Source: Vogesella mureinivorans (lineage in GTDB: Bacteria; Pseudomonadota; Gammaproteobacteria; Burkholderiales; Chromobacteriaceae). From it: a stretch of 64,000 nt of DNA. Both the position numbers and the translations under genes were made by a program. Below the pieces are notes generated by a model. It ran no database searches. It was not told where the DNA came from and saw nothing but the letters and a program-made list of their open reading frames with translations. Location of the stretch: contig NZ_VMTV02000162.1 in the NCBI RefSeq assembly GCF_007644035.1, positions 1 to 64,000 on the forward strand, given 5' to 3'. This document shows positions 25,472-34,739 of this stretch, one piece after another. Position 1 is the first letter of the stretch; each line of letters opens with the position of its first letter.

Positions 25472-26232
25472 TGCTGCAAGCACAACAACTCTGCGTCAGC
25501 CTGGGGCGGCAGGCCATTTTGCACGATGTGTCGTTCGAGGCGCAGCCGGGGCAGGTCACCGCGCTGCTGGGCCCCAACGGCAGCGGCAAAACCACGCTGC
25601 TGAAAACGCTGGCCGGCCTGCTGCCGGCACGCGGCCAACTACAGTGGCAGGGCCAGCCACAGCCGCTGCAGCGCGGCGGCCAGCTGCACGCGGCGTGCGG
25701 CTACCTGCCGCAAGACTGCAGCACGCGCAGCCGCCTGACCGTGGCCGAGGCGGTGCTGCTGGGGCGGCTGGGCACGCTGGGCTGGCGTGTCAGTGCCGAA
25801 CAGCACGCGGCGGTACAGCAACAGTTGGCCGCACTGGGCCTGGCGGCGCTGGCCGGGCGCCGCCTGTGCGAGCTCAGCGGCGGGCAGCGCCAGATGGTGT
25901 TTCTGGCGCAGGTACTGCTGCGCGAGCCCAGCCTGCTGCTGCTGGACGAGCCCATCAGCGCGCTGGACCTGCAGCACCAGGTGCAGGTGATGCGTACCGT
26001 GCGCGAGCAAACGCGCGCGCGCCAGCTCACCACCGTGGTGGTGCTGCACGACCTGAACGCCGCGCTGGCCTACGCCGACCGCGTACTGCTGCTGCAGCAC
26101 GGCCGGCTGGTGGCGGCAGGCAACACGGCCGACATCCTCACCCCCGCCGTGCTGGCGCCGGTATTCGGCGTGGCCATCCACCAGGCGCACACTGCCAGCG
26201 GCCACAGCGTGCTGTGCCCGCACAGCGGCTAG
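25471..26232 (+). CDS. FecE/BtuD-family ABC transporter ATPase
   Basis: This 253-residue ATPase powers the importer of the two preceding genes. Walker A is GPNGSGKTT, the Q-loop lies at GYLPQDCS, the signature is LSGGQRQMVFLAQVL, Walker B is LLLLDEPISALDL, and the switch His is in VVLHDLNAALAY. The C-terminus lacks an extra domain, as normal for the FecE group. It is the last gene of a three-gene operon and is followed by a terminator hairpin. Confidence 0.9.
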   Translation: MLQAQQLCVSLGRQAILHDVSFEAQPGQVTALLGPNGSGKTTLLKTLAGLLPARGQLQWQGQPQPLQRGGQLHAACGYLPQDCSTRSRLTVAEAVLLGRLGTLGWRVSAEQHAAVQQQLAALGLAALAGRRLCELSGGQRQMVFLAQVLLREPSLLLLDEPISALDLQHQVQVMRTVREQTRARQLTTVVVLHDLNAALAYADRVLLLQHGRLVAAGNTADILTPAVLAPVFGVAIHQAHTASGHSVLCPHSG

Positions 26233-26260
26233 CACCGCTCGGCCCGCCTTCCTCGCCCAC

Positions 26261-26298
26261 AGCCCGGCCTGCAGCGTGCACGCCGGGCTGCTACTTTT
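26261..26298 (+). terminator. Rho-independent terminator of the chelate ABC operon
   Basis: AGCCCGGC (26261-26268) and GCCGGGCT (26282-26289) form an 8-bp stem with a 13-nt loop, followed by GCTACTTTT. It separates the FecCD-type operon from the oligopeptide-type operon downstream, which has its own operator. Confidence 0.7.
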
Positions 26299-26346
26299 GG
26301 CAGCCCCTGCACCCTGCTGCGGTGCGGCAATCTGCACTTGCCAAAC

Positions 26347-26369
26347 AAAATGTTACTGTATAGCATTCC
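26347..26369 (+). promoter_or_regulatory. Zur-box-like operator
   Basis: The site contains arms AATGTTA and TATAGCATT around a short centre and aligns with the gammaproteobacterial Zur palindrome (GAAATGTTATA-N-TATAACATTTC) at 17 of 22 defined positions by my count. It lies 36 bp before the ATG of the binding-protein gene, where a zinc repressor would block transcription. A weaker Fur-like stretch (GATAATAATTCTCGATA, 26374-26390) follows. The Zur reading is inference from the consensus. Confidence 0.6.
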
Positions 26370-26404
26370 GCCCGATAATAATTCTCGATAAGATCGGATA
26401 CGAC

Positions 26405-27928
26405 ATGCACCCTCTGCCATCCCGCCTGTTTGCCGGCAGCTTGCTGCTGGCTATCGGCCTGTCTGCCCAGGCCAAACCGCTGAACCTGATCGGCCCGTGG
26501 GAAATCCACAGCCTGGACCCGTCCTCCAGCAGCGGCATCCTGTTTACCCGCATGCAGGTTGCCGAAACCCTGGTCGACGCCGATAACCTGGGCACACTCA
26601 AGCCCGGCCTGGCCAGCCGCTGGCAAGCCAGCAGCGACCAGCTCAGCTGGCGCTTTACCCTGCGCGACGGCGCACGCTACCACGATGGCAGCGCCGTGAC
26701 CGCGGCCAACGTGGTAGCCGCGCTGGAAAAAGCGCGCAAGAAACCCGGCATGCTGGAAAACGCCCCCGTCAGCGCCATCCGCGCCGACGGCAAAGACGTG
26801 GTAGTGCAGCTGAGCAAACCGTTTGCCCCGCTGCCCGCCGTGTTTGCCCATACCCATACCCAGATCCTGGCGCCGGCGTCCTACGCCGCCGACGGCAGTG
26901 TAAAAAGCATCATCGGCAGCGGCCCCTACCGCATTAGCCAGCTGCAACAACCGCAGCGCGTCAGCGTGCAGGCCTTTGCCAGCTGGCAGGGCAAGAAACC
27001 CGCCATCGGCGAGGTGAGCTACCAGGCCATCGGCCGTGCCGAAAGCCGCACCCTGATGGCAGAAAGTGGCCAGGCCGACATCGCCTTCGGCCTGGACCCG
27101 GTGAGCATTACGCGGCTGAAAGCCAGCCCGCGTGTGAGCATTGTGTCGGCCACGCTGCCACGCGCGATCCAGCTCAAGTTCAACGCTGGCCACAAATGGC
27201 TGAACAGCCCGGCCATGCGCCAGGCCATCAGCCAGAGCCTGAACCGCCAGGCCATCGCCACCGCGCTGCTGCGCGACCCGGACATGGCCGCCACGCAGCT
27301 GTTCCCGCCCAGCATGAAAGCGTGGCACCAGGCCGCGCTGCCCGCGCTGGCCTACCAGCCGGACCAAGCCCGCCGCAGCTTTGCCGCACAGGGCTGGAAG
27401 CCGGACGCCGACGGCCAGCTGGTACGCAACGGCGAACGCCTGGCGCTAACGCTGCGCACCTACCCCGACCGCCCCGAGCTGCCGCTGATTGCCACCGCGC
27501 TGCAAGAACAGCTGCGCCAGGCCGGCATCAGCGTGCAGGTAAAGGTGGGTAACTCCAGCGAGATTCCGGCCGGCCACAAAGACGGCACGCTGGAGCTGGC
27601 ACTGTACGCGCGCAACTACGCACTGGTGCCGGACCCGCTGGTCACACTGCTGGGTGACTTCACCGACGATGGCGCCGACTGGGGCGTGATGAAATGGCAG
27701 AACGCCGTGCTATCGCAACAGTTGGCCGCACTGGGCCAGGGCGGGCTGAAACCGGCGCAGGCCGCCGCCGCACGGCTGAAGATAGCCAGCATCCTGCAAC
27801 AGGAGCTGCCGGTGCTGCCGGTGGCCTGGTACCGCCAGAGCGCAGCGGTCAGCAAAGCGCTGCGCGGCGTGACGCTCGACCCGCAAGAGCGTAGCTACCG
27901 CCTGGCCGACATGAGCTGGGGCCGCTAA
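26405..27928 (+). CDS. ABC transporter substrate-binding protein, family 5 (peptide/nickel/metallophore type)
   Basis: This 507-residue periplasmic binding protein has a signal peptide cut near AQA-KP (residue 22). The SBP_bac_5 fold is clear: WEIHSLDPSSSSGILFTRMQVAETLV, LASRWQASSDQLSWRFTLRDG, a YHDGS motif, GSGPYRI and a C-terminal PVLPVAWYRQSAAVSK. The family covers oligopeptides, nickel and nicotianamine-like metallophores. A Zur-box-like operator just upstream and the neighbouring chelate importer favour a zinc-metallophore ligand over a peptide, but this is inference. ATG 26405 gives the correct signal-peptide length. Confidence 0.8.
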   Translation: MHPLPSRLFAGSLLLAIGLSAQAKPLNLIGPWEIHSLDPSSSSGILFTRMQVAETLVDADNLGTLKPGLASRWQASSDQLSWRFTLRDGARYHDGSAVTAANVVAALEKARKKPGMLENAPVSAIRADGKDVVVQLSKPFAPLPAVFAHTHTQILAPASYAADGSVKSIIGSGPYRISQLQQPQRVSVQAFASWQGKKPAIGEVSYQAIGRAESRTLMAESGQADIAFGLDPVSITRLKASPRVSIVSATLPRAIQLKFNAGHKWLNSPAMRQAISQSLNRQAIATALLRDPDMAATQLFPPSMKAWHQAALPALAYQPDQARRSFAAQGWKPDADGQLVRNGERLALTLRTYPDRPELPLIATALQEQLRQAGISVQVKVGNSSEIPAGHKDGTLELALYARNYALVPDPLVTLLGDFTDDGADWGVMKWQNAVLSQQLAALGQGGLKPAQAAAARLKIASILQQELPVLPVAWYRQSAAVSKALRGVTLDPQERSYRLADMSWGR

Positions 27929-28891
27929 ATGGCGGCACTCACGCAACACGGCCTGGCCCGCGTGCTGGGCCAGCGCCTGCTGCAGGCGCTGGTGGTATCG
28001 CTGCTGGTGGCCACGCTGTGCTTCGTGCTGGTACAGCAGCTGCCGGGGGACATGGCGTTTCGCATTGCCGCCGGCCGCTACGGCTACGACTACGTGGACG
28101 CCGCCGCTGCCGAGGCGGTACGGCAAGAGCTGGGGCTGGCACGCCCGGCCTGGCAGCAGTTTGCCGGCTGGCTGCAGCAGCTGGGCCAGGGCCAGCTGGG
28201 GCAATCGCTGGTCACCGGCGGCGCGGTGCTGGACGAAGTGCGCCACCACCTGGGCGCCACGCTGCAGCTGGCCGCCGCCAGCGTGGTGCTGGCGCTGGGG
28301 CTGGGCCTGCCACTGGGGCTGGCCAGCGGCCTGCGCCCGGGCGGCTGGGCCGACCGCCTTACCCTGCTATGGAGCGTAGTGCTGCGCACGCTGCCGCCGT
28401 TTTTACTGGGCCTGATGCTGATGCTGGGGCTATCGGTACAGCTGGGCTGGGTACCGGCTGCCGGCCACGGCGACAGCGGCAACCTGCTGCTGCCGGCGCT
28501 GACGCTGGGGCTGGGCCTGTCCGGCCTGACCGCACGCATCGTGCGCGACAGCGTGCTGGCCGTGGTGCAGTCCGACTACTACCGCTTTGCGCTCACCAAG
28601 GGCCTGTCACCGTGGCGGGCTTTCTGGCGCCACGGTCTGCGCAATATCGGCGTCACCGTGGTGGCTTACGCCGGAGTGCAGCTGATCCTGCTGATCGAGG
28701 GCGTAGTAGTGGTGGAAAGCCTGTTTGCCTGGCCCGGCGTGGGTCACGCGCTGGTGCACGCCGTGTTCTGGCGCGATGTGCCCATGATCCAGGGCTGCAC
28801 CTTGCTGCTGGCCTGGCTATTCGTGCTGCTCAATACCCTTACCGACCTGTTATGCCTGGCCATCGACCCGCGTGGCCCGGCGGAGCCGTAA
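27929..28891 (+). CDS. ABC transporter permease, DppB/NikB type
   Basis: This 320-residue permease has six helices. QRLLQALVVSLLVATLCFVLVQQLPGD is the classic DppB-type first helix. The C-terminal part holds TARIVRDSVLAVVQSDYYRFALTKGLSPWRAFWRHGLRN, which includes the EAA-like coupling loop. ATG 27929 directly follows the TAA of the binding-protein gene, so expression is coupled. It forms a heterodimer with the next gene product. Confidence 0.9.
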   Translation: MAALTQHGLARVLGQRLLQALVVSLLVATLCFVLVQQLPGDMAFRIAAGRYGYDYVDAAAAEAVRQELGLARPAWQQFAGWLQQLGQGQLGQSLVTGGAVLDEVRHHLGATLQLAAASVVLALGLGLPLGLASGLRPGGWADRLTLLWSVVLRTLPPFLLGLMLMLGLSVQLGWVPAAGHGDSGNLLLPALTLGLGLSGLTARIVRDSVLAVVQSDYYRFALTKGLSPWRAFWRHGLRNIGVTVVAYAGVQLILLIEGVVVVESLFAWPGVGHALVHAVFWRDVPMIQGCTLLLAWLFVLLNTLTDLLCLAIDPRGPAEP

Positions 28892-29689
28892 ATGACTGAC
28901 CTTGCTTTCTTACCCTGGCACCGCCGCCTGGCCTGGCTGCTGCTGGCGCTGGTGCTACTACTGGCCATCGTCGGCCCGTGGCTGTGGCCCGACCCGGCGC
29001 GACAGGACCTGATGCAGTTTCTGGCCAGCCCCAGCCTGGCCGAGCCGCTGGGCCGCGACCAGCTGGGCCGCAGCGTGATGGCGCGCGTGGCCAGCGCCAC
29101 CCGGCTATCGCTAGGGTTGGCCGCACTGTGCGTGCTGAGCGCTGCGCTGCTGGGCAGCCTGCTTGGCGTGCTGTCCGCCTGGCGCGGCGGCCTCACCGAC
29201 ACCCTGCTGCGCGGCGTGGCCGACGGCGTACTGGCGCTGCCTGGCCTGCTGATCGTGCTGATTTTCTCGGCCATGGCCAAAGGTGGCTTTCTCACGCTGT
29301 ACCTGGGCCTGGCGCTGGCGCAATGGGTGGAATACTTCCGCATGACGCGGGCGCGCAGCCGGCTGGTACTGGCCAGCCCGCACGTGGAAGCCTCGCGCCT
29401 GCTGGGCTTTGGCCCGCTATACATCGTGCGCCGCCACCTGTGGCCGGAGCTGTCCCCCATGCTGCTGACCATGGCCAGCTTCGGCATGGCCACTGCCATT
29501 CTGGCGCTGTCCACGCTGGGCTATGTCGGCGTGGGCCTGCAGCCGCCCGCCGCCGAGCTGGGCCTGATGATGACCGAAGCACTGCCGCATTACAGCGAGG
29601 CACCGCGCCTGGTACTGGCACCGGTGGCCGTGCTGGCGCTCACGCTGGCCGCACTGGTGCTGCTGCGCCCGCTGGAGGTAACACGATGA
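28892..29689 (+). CDS. ABC transporter permease, DppC/NikC type
   Basis: This 265-residue permease has the DppC-type periplasmic segment LAEPLGRDQLGRSVMARV and a C-terminal coupling loop SPHVEASRLLGFGPLYIVRRHLWPE followed by LSTLGYVGVGLQPPAAELGLMM. Its ATG directly follows the stop of the first permease, and its stop overlaps the ATPase start (ATGA). The four genes of this importer therefore form one tightly coupled operon. Confidence 0.9.
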   Translation: MTDLAFLPWHRRLAWLLLALVLLLAIVGPWLWPDPARQDLMQFLASPSLAEPLGRDQLGRSVMARVASATRLSLGLAALCVLSAALLGSLLGVLSAWRGGLTDTLLRGVADGVLALPGLLIVLIFSAMAKGGFLTLYLGLALAQWVEYFRMTRARSRLVLASPHVEASRLLGFGPLYIVRRHLWPELSPMLLTMASFGMATAILALSTLGYVGVGLQPPAAELGLMMTEALPHYSEAPRLVLAPVAVLALTLAALVLLRPLEVTR

Positions 29690-31059
29690 GCACCCTGCAT
29701 CTGGGCGGCGTAGCCGTCTACCAGCAACAGCACTGCCTGCTGCAGCCGCTGGACCTGACCCTCTACCCCGGCGAGGCACTCACCGTGCTGGGCGAAAGCG
29801 GCTCCGGCAAATCGCTGCTGGCGCACGCCATCATGGGCACCCTGCCCACCGGCCTGCGCGCCAGCGGCGAGCTACGCCAGGGCAGCCAGGCCTGGCCGCT
29901 GGCCGATGCGGCCAACCGCCGCGCGCTGTGGGGCGCACAGCTGGCCATCCTGCCGCAAGAGCCCGCCACCGCACTGGACCCCACCATGCGCGTACTGCCG
30001 CAGGTGGCCGAAGGCTGGCGCGGTGCGGCCAACCAGGCCCACGCCCAGGCGCACAGCCTGCTAGGCAGCCTGGGGCTGCACGCGGCACAGCGGCACTATC
30101 CGCACCAGCTGTCGGGCGGCATGGCGCAGCGGGTGGCGTTTGCCGCCGCCACGCTGGGCGGTGCCGGCCTGCTGCTGGCCGACGAACCCAGCAAGGGGCT
30201 GGACAGCCAGGCCTGCGCCACGCTGGCGCAACTGCTGCAACAACACCTGGCCAGCGGGCAATGCCTGCTCACCATCACCCACGACATCGCCCTGGCGCGC
30301 GCGCTGGGTGGCCAGGTGCTGGTAATGCGTGGCGGCGAGGTGGTAGAGCACGGCCCGGCCAGCCAGGTATTACAGCAGCCACGGCACACGTACACGCAGC
30401 AGCTGCTGGCCGCCGAGCCGCAAGCCTGGCCCGCCATCGCCCACCCGGCAGCGGGCGACTGGCTGCTGCAGGGGCGCGGCCTCAGCAAGGCCTACGGCAG
30501 CCAGACACTGTTCCGCAACGTGGATATCGATATCGCCGCTGGCGAGCGCGTGGCGCTGCTGGCCCATAGCGGCGCCGGCAAAAGCACGCTGGGCAATATC
30601 CTGCTGGGGCTGACCCGCGCCGACCACGGCAGCGTGCGCTACCGCGACGGCCTGCCGCGCACCGCCTGGCAAAAGCTGTATCAGGACCCGGTGCAGGCCT
30701 TTGCCCCGCACATTAGCCTGCACACCGCGCTGCACGACGTATTGCAGCGCTGCGGCCAACCTTTGGCCAGCCTGGAAACGCTGCTGCACCGGCTGCGGCT
30801 ATCGCCCGATCTGCTGGCGCGCAAGCCGTCGCAGGTATCCGGCGGCGAGCTGCAGCGGCTGGCGCTGATCCGCACCCTGCTGCTGCAACCGGCGCTGCTG
30901 TTTGCCGACGAGCCCACGTCGCGGCTGGACCCGCTCACCCAGCAGGACACCCTGCACTGCCTGCTGGACGAGCTGGCGCGCATCGGCTGCGCGCTGCTGC
31001 TGGTGACCCACGACCACGCACTGGCCGGTAAAGCCACCAGCCGACAGCTACGCTGGTAA
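29686..31059 (+). CDS. Fused double ABC ATPase (DppD+DppF/NikD+NikE type)
   Basis: This 457-residue protein carries two complete ATPase domains in one chain, where most oligopeptide/nickel importers use two separate proteins. Domain 1 (about 1-240): Walker A GESGSGKSLL, Q-loop ILPQEPA, signature QLSGGMAQRVA, Walker B LLLADEPSKGLD, switch ITHDIALA. Domain 2 (about 255-457): Walker A AHSGAGKSTL, Q-loop LYQDPVQAF, signature VSGGELQRLALI, Walker B LLFADEPTSRLD, switch VTHDHALA. Both look active. The C-terminus stops soon after domain 2, without the usual oligopeptide-binding tail motif. Confidence 0.88.
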   Translation: MSTLHLGGVAVYQQQHCLLQPLDLTLYPGEALTVLGESGSGKSLLAHAIMGTLPTGLRASGELRQGSQAWPLADAANRRALWGAQLAILPQEPATALDPTMRVLPQVAEGWRGAANQAHAQAHSLLGSLGLHAAQRHYPHQLSGGMAQRVAFAAATLGGAGLLLADEPSKGLDSQACATLAQLLQQHLASGQCLLTITHDIALARALGGQVLVMRGGEVVEHGPASQVLQQPRHTYTQQLLAAEPQAWPAIAHPAAGDWLLQGRGLSKAYGSQTLFRNVDIDIAAGERVALLAHSGAGKSTLGNILLGLTRADHGSVRYRDGLPRTAWQKLYQDPVQAFAPHISLHTALHDVLQRCGQPLASLETLLHRLRLSPDLLARKPSQVSGGELQRLALIRTLLLQPALLFADEPTSRLDPLTQQDTLHCLLDELARIGCALLLVTHDHALAGKATSRQLRW

Positions 31060-31359
31060 ACCACCGCCCCGTACCGCGCCTGCCGTGGTGCGGGGCAGCC
31101 CTTCACCACGCCCCCGCCATGGCCCGGATACCGGGCGCTCACGGCACGCAGCAGCCCGCATTTTTGACGCCGCCCCCGCCCCCACACGCACATCGACGCT
31201 GGACTATTTGTCATTGCCTGTTAACATTTAGCCGGTATATTCATTACAAAACAATACAAATAGTAAGGTTATTCCTTACCACACACCTACCCACCCAGAG
31301 GCGAACACCGGCCGGCGCGATAACGGCAGGGCTCGCCCTTTTTCATCTAGAGGCACACC
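31060..31359. other. Intergenic region before the chemoreceptor
   Basis: No gene is seen. A long imperfect hairpin, GCCCCG (31066-31071) with CGGGGC (31091-31096) and extended pairing inward, lies 6 bp after the ATPase stop but has no T-tract, so it may be a transcript-end stabiliser. From about 31200 the sequence turns AT-rich with several TATA-like elements and probably contains the promoter of the chemoreceptor gene. Confidence 0.45.
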
Positions 31360-33246
31360 ATGTCGTTAAAACAGCGACTTATGCTTTTTGTGGCCATCCT
31401 GCTGGCCATCGCCATTGCCGTGCTGTCGGCACTGGCCTACCAACGCATGCGCAGCGAAATCGTACGCGGCGTAGAGCAGGAACTGAACGCCGCCATTGCC
31501 GGTAACAGCCAGGCACTGGGCCGCTGGGTAGGCCAGCGCAGCGATGCGATCCGCGCCACGGCCAACCGCCTGGGTAAAGAAGACGCCAGCGCGCCGTACG
31601 CTAGCCTGGAACAAGGCAAAGAGGCCGGCGGCTTTGACCAGATTTTTGCTGGCTACGAAGACAAGGCCATGCACTATGACGACCCGAACCGCCCACCCAA
31701 ACCCGGCTACGACCCCACCGCCCGCCCCTGGTACAAGCTGGCCAGCGAAAAGCGCAGCGTGGTGCTAACCCAGCCTTATATGTTTGCCAGCCCGGCCAAG
31801 CTGGGCGTCACCCTGGCCAGCCCCATCCTGCGTGACGGCCAGCTGGTGGGCGTGGCCGGTGGCGACATCGTGCTGGAAGGCCTCACCGCCGTGGTGAAAG
31901 GCATCAAGCTGCGTGGCGACGGCTACGCTTTTCTGGCCACGCGCGAAGGCAATATCGTGGTGCACCCGGCCGAGGGCAGCACGCTCAAACCGGTGAGCGA
32001 GGTGATGAAGGGCTTTGACACCAGCCTGCTGACTGCGGCCAACAGCACACCGCAGCTGCACGAGGTCGATATCGACGGCCACACCTACTACGCCGAGCTG
32101 GTACCGGTAGAAGGCACCGACTGGGTGCTGGGTACCGTCGCCGAAAAAGACGTGCTGCTGGCGCCACTGAACCAGATGCTGGTCACGCTGATGCTGGCCG
32201 GCCTGGCCGTGGCGGTAGCCGCCATCCTGCTGGCCAATGTGGCGCTAAACCGCCTGCTGGCCAACCTGGTACGCCTGCGCGATGCCCTGCTGGACGTGGC
32301 CAGCGGCCAAGGAGACCTGACCCACCAGCTGCACATCGATAGCCGCGACGAAATCGGCCAGACAGCCCAGGCGTTCAACCGCTTTATCGGCAGCCTGCGC
32401 CAGATGTTTGTCGAGGTACGCGACCACTCGGTATCGCTGAACGGCGGCATTGACGCGCTCAACGGCATTACGCGCCAGCTGGCCAGCGATTCGCAGCAGC
32501 AGGCCGATGCCTCCAGCGCCACCGCGGCTACCATCGAACAGATCACCGTCAGCATCAACCACATTGCCAGCAACGCCGGCAGCGCCGAGGAATCGGTGGT
32601 ACAAACCGGCCACACCTCGCGCCAGTCGGCGCAGTCGGTGGGGGCACTGGCCGACAGCATCGAAGGCATTGCCTGTTCTGTGGGCGAGCTGGCCAGCACA
32701 CTGGGTGGCCTGGGCCAGCGCTCGGCGCAGATGGACCAGATCATCAACGTGATCAAGGATATTGCCGACCAGACCAACCTGCTGGCGCTGAATGCGGCGA
32801 TTGAAGCCGCCCGCGCCGGCGAAATGGGCCGCGGCTTTGCCGTGGTGGCCGACGAAGTGCGCAAGCTGGCCGAGCGCACGTCCAAGGCCACGGTGGAGAT
32901 CGGCGGGCTGATTCACGCCACCCATGCCGACGTGAACTCGGCACTGGCCAATATGAACAGCACGCAGCAGTCGGTGCAGTCCGGCGTGGGCGCTTCGCGC
33001 CAGGTGGCGCAGGAGATTGCCGGCATCGAAAGCGAAGTTGGCCGCGTGGTGCAAACCATCCGCGACATAGCCGACGCCACCCGTGAGCAGTCCATTGCCA
33101 CCACCGAGATGGCGCGTGCGGCCGAGGTGGCCAACCACATGGCCATTGAAACCGACCAGGCAGTACAAACCGCCACGCACACGGTGAACGAGCTGCACCA
33201 GCTGTCCAGCCACCTGCACGGCATGGTGTCGCGCTTCCGCCTGTAA
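31360..33246 (+). CDS. Methyl-accepting chemotaxis protein with dCache sensor (amino-acid type)
   Basis: This 628-residue chemoreceptor has a membrane helix at about 7-27, a periplasmic double Cache domain (about 35-265), a second helix (about 275-298), a HAMP domain ([23 protein letters not shown]), and a cytoplasmic coiled-coil signalling domain with the conserved tip [19 protein letters not shown] and [18 protein letters not shown]. In the sensor, [12 protein letters not shown], a later QPY and the Asp in VAGGDI fit the Y-R-W-Y-Y-D amino-acid-binding motif of dCache_1AA receptors, so amino acids or related amines are likely ligands. A strong terminator follows. Confidence 0.9.
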   Translation: MSLKQRLMLFVAILLAIAIAVLSALAYQRMRSEIVRGVEQELNAAIAGNSQALGRWVGQRSDAIRATANRLGKEDASAPYASLEQGKEAGGFDQIFAGYEDKAMHYDDPNRPPKPGYDPTARPWYKLASEKRSVVLTQPYMFASPAKLGVTLASPILRDGQLVGVAGGDIVLEGLTAVVKGIKLRGDGYAFLATREGNIVVHPAEGSTLKPVSEVMKGFDTSLLTAANSTPQLHEVDIDGHTYYAELVPVEGTDWVLGTVAEKDVLLAPLNQMLVTLMLAGLAVAVAAILLANVALNRLLANLVRLRDALLDVASGQGDLTHQLHIDSRDEIGQTAQAFNRFIGSLRQMFVEVRDHSVSLNGGIDALNGITRQLASDSQQQADASSATAATIEQITVSINHIASNAGSAEESVVQTGHTSRQSAQSVGALADSIEGIACSVGELASTLGGLGQRSAQMDQIINVIKDIADQTNLLALNAAIEAARAGEMGRGFAVVADEVRKLAERTSKATVEIGGLIHATHADVNSALANMNSTQQSVQSGVGASRQVAQEIAGIESEVGRVVQTIRDIADATREQSIATTEMARAAEVANHMAIETDQAVQTATHTVNELHQLSSHLHGMVSRFRL

Positions 33247-33266
33247 GCGGCAGCCCGGCAAAAGCA

Positions 33267-33302
33267 CAAGGCCGCAGCATCCGCTGCGGCCTTGTTGTTT
33301 TA
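33267..33302 (+). terminator. Strong rho-independent terminator after the chemoreceptor
   Basis: CAAGGCCGCAGC (33267-33278) and GCTGCGGCCTTG (33283-33294) form a perfect 12-bp stem with a 4-nt loop, followed by TTGTTTTA. It stands between convergent genes. Confidence 0.9.
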
Positions 33303-33316
33303 TCCAGCCAGGCTAG

Positions 33317-33768
33317 CTACAACGCCAGGCACAGCTGGCTGGCCAGCTGCCCCAGCCGCTGCAACCGTGCGTGCTGCTGTGCACTCCACGGGTCGGCACA
33401 GGACAGGCGCAGGCAGTGCCGGTAGCCACCGCGCGGCGAAAACAGCGGGCCGGGCGTCAGGCCTATGCCCTCCAGCCGCGCCTGCTCGTACAGGGCAATG
33501 CTGTCAAAGCCGGGCGGAAACCTCAGCCACAGGCAAAAGCCGCCCTGCGGCGCCACAAACTGCACACAGCCCGGAAAGTGGCGGCCAACCTCACCCTGCA
33601 ATACCGCCATCTGGCTGGCAATGCTGCGCCGCAGCCGCCGCATGTGGCGCGGGTAGGCACCGCTGTCCAGAAAGCGTGCCAGCACCTGCTGGTTCAGCGT
33701 AGGGGTGGAATGGCTGGCCAGGTACTTTTGCACCTCGATCTGGCTGTGATAGCGGTAATGGCTAGGGC
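33317..33768 (-). pseudogene. 3' remnant of a MocR/YdcR-type regulator-aminotransferase
   Basis: About 150 residues match the C-terminal end of GntR-MocR regulators with a fold-type I aminotransferase domain: QKYLASHSTPTLNQQVLARF, YPRHMRRLRRSIASQM, FVAPQGGFCLWLRFPPGFD, ALYEQARLEGIGLTPGPLFS and YRHCLRLSCADPWS. The winged-helix, the PLP-binding Lys region and most of the large domain are missing. Homology stops where the LysR gene's stop codon begins (33769); the frame runs on into LysR only by chance (33769-33862). A deletion or replacement joined the LysR gene to this fragment. It is most likely non-functional. Confidence 0.75.
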
Positions 33769-34662
33769 CTAGCCCGCTTGCCAGGCCTGGCCTTCGTCCT
33801 CTAGCCAGGCGCAGAACCCGGCGCACAGCGGGTCTTCTGCCAGCGCCAGCGGCACCACCCACGAGTAGCCGCGCACCCGCACGGCCGGGGCGGGCAGCGC
33901 TACCTGCAGCTTGCCGCTGGCCAGCAGCTCGTCAATCACCGGCCGCGGCCCCAGCGTAATGCCCATGCCGTCTACTGCGGCCTGCAGCGCCAGATAGTAG
34001 TGGTCGAAATGCTGGTTGGCCGCAGGCTGCAGGCCGGGCACCCCTGCGGCGGCCAGCCAGCGCTCCCACGCCACCGGCCGTGTTTCGGAATGCAGCAGGG
34101 TGTGCTGCGCCAGCGCGGCGGCGTCGGGCAGCGGCTGGCGCGCCAGTAGGGCTGGGCTGGCTACCGGCAGCTCGTGCTCGGTCAGGAAAATATGCGAAAC
34201 AAAGCCGTGCCAGTGGTCGTTGCCACGGCGGATGGCGATATCGAAATCGGCGTTCTGGTTGTTGATGATGGCGTCTGAGGTGGCCAGGCGTAGCTCGACC
34301 TCGGGGTGGCGGCGCTGGAACTGCGTCAGCCGCGGCAGCAGCCAGTGCATGGCCAGCGTGGGGGCGGCATTGATGCGCAGCAGCCTAGGCTTCTGGCTTG
34401 TGAGTTTTTCGGTGGCATTGGCCAGGCTGTCAAACGCGGCTTGCACCACCGGCAAATACTGGCGGCCAGCGTCGGTAAGCTGCAGCCTGCGGCCAACCCT
34501 GTCGAATAATGTCAGGCCCAGCCAGTCTTCCAGCAGCTTTACCTGCCGGCTCACCGCGCTGTGGGTGACGTGCAGCTGCTCGGCTGCGGCAGTCAGGCTT
34601 TGGTAGCGGGCGGCCATTTCGAAGGCACGCAGCGCGTTAAGCGGGGGGAGCTTGCGGTTCAT
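33769..34662 (-). CDS. LysR-family regulator (GcvA-like)
   Basis: This 297-residue regulator has the helix-turn-helix LTAAAEQLHVTHSAVSRQVKLLEDWLG and a substrate-binding domain with RINAAPTLAMHWLLPRL, DFDIAIRRGNDHW and AAVDGMGITLGPRPVI, typical of the GcvA/AmpR group. ATG 34662 (MNRKLPPLNALRAFE) fits the family; the longer frame adds seven residues. It is divergent from the chromate-transporter pair with 77 bp between starts and may regulate it. Its 3' end abuts the MocR remnant. Confidence 0.85.
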   Translation of the reverse strand: MNRKLPPLNALRAFEMAARYQSLTAAAEQLHVTHSAVSRQVKLLEDWLGLTLFDRVGRRLQLTDAGRQYLPVVQAAFDSLANATEKLTSQKPRLLRINAAPTLAMHWLLPRLTQFQRRHPEVELRLATSDAIINNQNADFDIAIRRGNDHWHGFVSHIFLTEHELPVASPALLARQPLPDAAALAQHTLLHSETRPVAWERWLAAAGVPGLQPAANQHFDHYYLALQAAVDGMGITLGPRPVIDELLASGKLQVALPAPAVRVRGYSWVVPLALAEDPLCAGFCAWLEDEGQAWQAG

Positions 34663-34739
34663 GCTTGTGAGAATAACGCACAAGCAAAGCCAGAAAAAGC
34701 CGTTTGTGCCACGGCGCTGGCCGCCCTACGCTAAGGGGT

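Noticed and set aside
26374-26392. A Fur box before the family 5 binding protein
   Set aside because: By my count about 12 of 19 positions match, and the adjacent Zur-like palindrome fits better. Kept only as a remark in the Zur entry.
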